A program made the position numbers and the translations under genes. Source: Flavobacteriales bacterium (GTDB lineage Bacteria > Bacteroidota > Bacteroidia > Flavobacteriales_D > Crocinitomicaceae). From it: 64,000 nucleotides of DNA. Where the stretch lies: assembly GCA_947500875.1 (NCBI GenBank), contig CANMUN010000004.1:1-64000 (forward strand), in the 5' to 3' direction. Below the pieces are notes generated by a model. It had not been told where the DNA came from. It saw only the letters and a program-made list of their open reading frames with translations, and searched no databases. Shown piece after piece: positions 63,332 through 64,000 of this stretch (the first letter of the stretch is position 1; every line of letters begins with the position of its first letter).

Positions 63332-64000
63332 TTATCGATTTCGTTCTTGACGAGATTTTTCAAACATCGCAACGCCAGCAGCAACACCAACATTTAAAGA
63401 ACTCGTTGCGCCGTCCATCGGAATAGTAACCCGTAAGTCAGCCATGTTGAGCAAATCTTGGGTAATTCCATCTTCTTCTGAACCTAAAATCAAGACAATG
63501 GCTCCACGTAAATTGGCACCGTCGATGGACACTTTCGTTTTTTCAGTAACTGCTGCAATTCGAATTCCTATTTGCTGGAGGTGAAATAACGTGTTTTTAA
63601 AATGATCTGTTTTACATACAGCAATTCGGTTAAGAGCACCGGAAGATGCTTTAACGGCATCTGCCGTAACCAAGGCTGAACCTTTGGAAGGAATTAAAAT
63701 GCCATGAACCCCCATGCACTCGGCGGTTCTTGCTATAGCACCAAAATTCCGAACGTCCGTAACCCGATCCAATGCTAAAATGAACGGTTTGACTCCCTGC
63801 TCCAACCACTGTTCCGCAAGGGTTTCCATGTTTTGGTAAACAATGGGAGAAACGTAGGCCACTATTCCTTGGTGATTGCCAGAGGTGAGTTGGTTGAGCT
63901 TTTGAATAGGAACGTATTGAACCACGTAGTCGTTACCCGTCAGAAATGTCCGTATTTCTTCAAATCCTTCTTTAGAAATGCCTTTTTGAATCAGGATTTT
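63332..64000 (-). CDS. rlmB: TrmH/SpoU family 23S rRNA methyltransferase, RlmB-like (5' end outside window)
   Basis: 222 codons are visible, open to the window edge: KILIQKGISKEGFEEIRTFL (the substrate-binding N-terminal domain), then the SPOUT domain with ILALDRVTDVRNFGAIARTA, LIPSKGSALVTADAVKASSG, ILGSEEDGITQDLL and IPMDGATSSLNVGVAAGVAM. The AdoMet knot motifs are intact. RlmB methylates G2251 of 23S rRNA (2'-O); other TrmH-type specificities are possible. A GTG at 63925 could be mistaken for a start but lies inside the protein. Confidence 0.9.
   Translation of the reverse strand, partial: KILIQKGISKEGFEEIRTFLTGNDYVVQYVPIQKLNQLTSGNHQGIVAYVSPIVYQNMETLAEQWLEQGVKPFILALDRVTDVRNFGAIARTAECMGVHGILIPSKGSALVTADAVKASSGALNRIAVCKTDHFKNTLFHLQQIGIRIAAVTEKTKVSIDGANLRGAIVLILGSEEDGITQDLLNMADLRVTIPMDGATSSLNVGVAAGVAMFEKSRQERNR

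Overview
The window comes from a member of the Bacteroidota, most likely class Flavobacteriia, order Flavobacteriales (a Crocinitomicaceae/Cryomorphaceae-like lineage is my inference). Three things support this: several secreted proteins end in type IX secretion (T9SS) sorting domains of both type A and type B; promoters match the Bacteroidota pattern (TTG or TTTG, about 19-21 bp, TAnnTTTG) with no Shine-Dalgarno sequences; and the ribosomal protein L36 and S14 variants are the zinc-free Bacteroidota forms. G+C looks moderately low and coding density is high, with many ATGA or TAATG stop/start overlaps.

Layout. 1-5667: the end of a T9SS substrate and its terminator, a DUF559 endonuclease-like gene bracketed by inverted intergenic repeats, a PhoD-type phosphatase, and a coupled pair of secreted PKD/T9SS proteins. 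5686-6552: a cation diffusion facilitator. 6594-23842: one very long translation cluster (str, S10, spc and alpha operons joined, rpsL to rplQ, with fusA, secY, infA and rpoA). It starts at a consensus promoter with a leader hairpin, contains a second candidate regulatory hairpin just before rpsD, and ends at a strong terminator after an unusually extended rplQ. 23893-27059: carA, eno, a NUDIX gene coupled to eno, and a small XRE regulator. 27056-38440: 3-hydroxyacyl-CoA dehydrogenase followed by a surface polysaccharide locus (flippase, two polymerase/ligase-like membrane proteins, three glycosyltransferases, a hexapeptide acyltransferase, two DegT-family aminotransferases, and an initiating sugar-phosphate transferase).

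38456-45643: an aldose-epimerase-like protein, a small T9SS substrate, a di-iron fatty acid hydroxylase family protein, then a probable vitamin B12 uptake locus (DUF6580 membrane protein, cobalamin riboswitch, and a T9SS-exported beta-propeller resembling BtuG), followed by folB, gltX and a lipoprotein. 45680-51071: a phosphodiesterase and a tightly coupled light-dependent operon encoding three different photolyase/cryptochrome proteins plus a DUF2256 zinc ribbon. 51111-58444: outer membrane/secreted proteins, a SIMPL-domain protein, a giant type B T9SS adhesin-like protein, and an adenosine deaminase fused to a NADAR domain. 58475-64000: tRNA-Leu(GAG), an MFS permease, a dicarboxylate/amino acid symporter, upp, a small membrane protein, a YjjG-like nucleotidase and the 3' part of an RlmB-like RNA methyltransferase.

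The most novel items are the adenosine deaminase-NADAR fusion (55832-57340), the riboswitch-controlled surface B12-binder candidate (41439-42968), the three-photolyase operon (46693-51071), a cluster of promoters placed so close to ATG codons that leaderless mRNAs are expected, and the DUF559 gene flanked by inverted palindromic repeats. All domain calls were made by eye from sequence and could not be checked against databases here.
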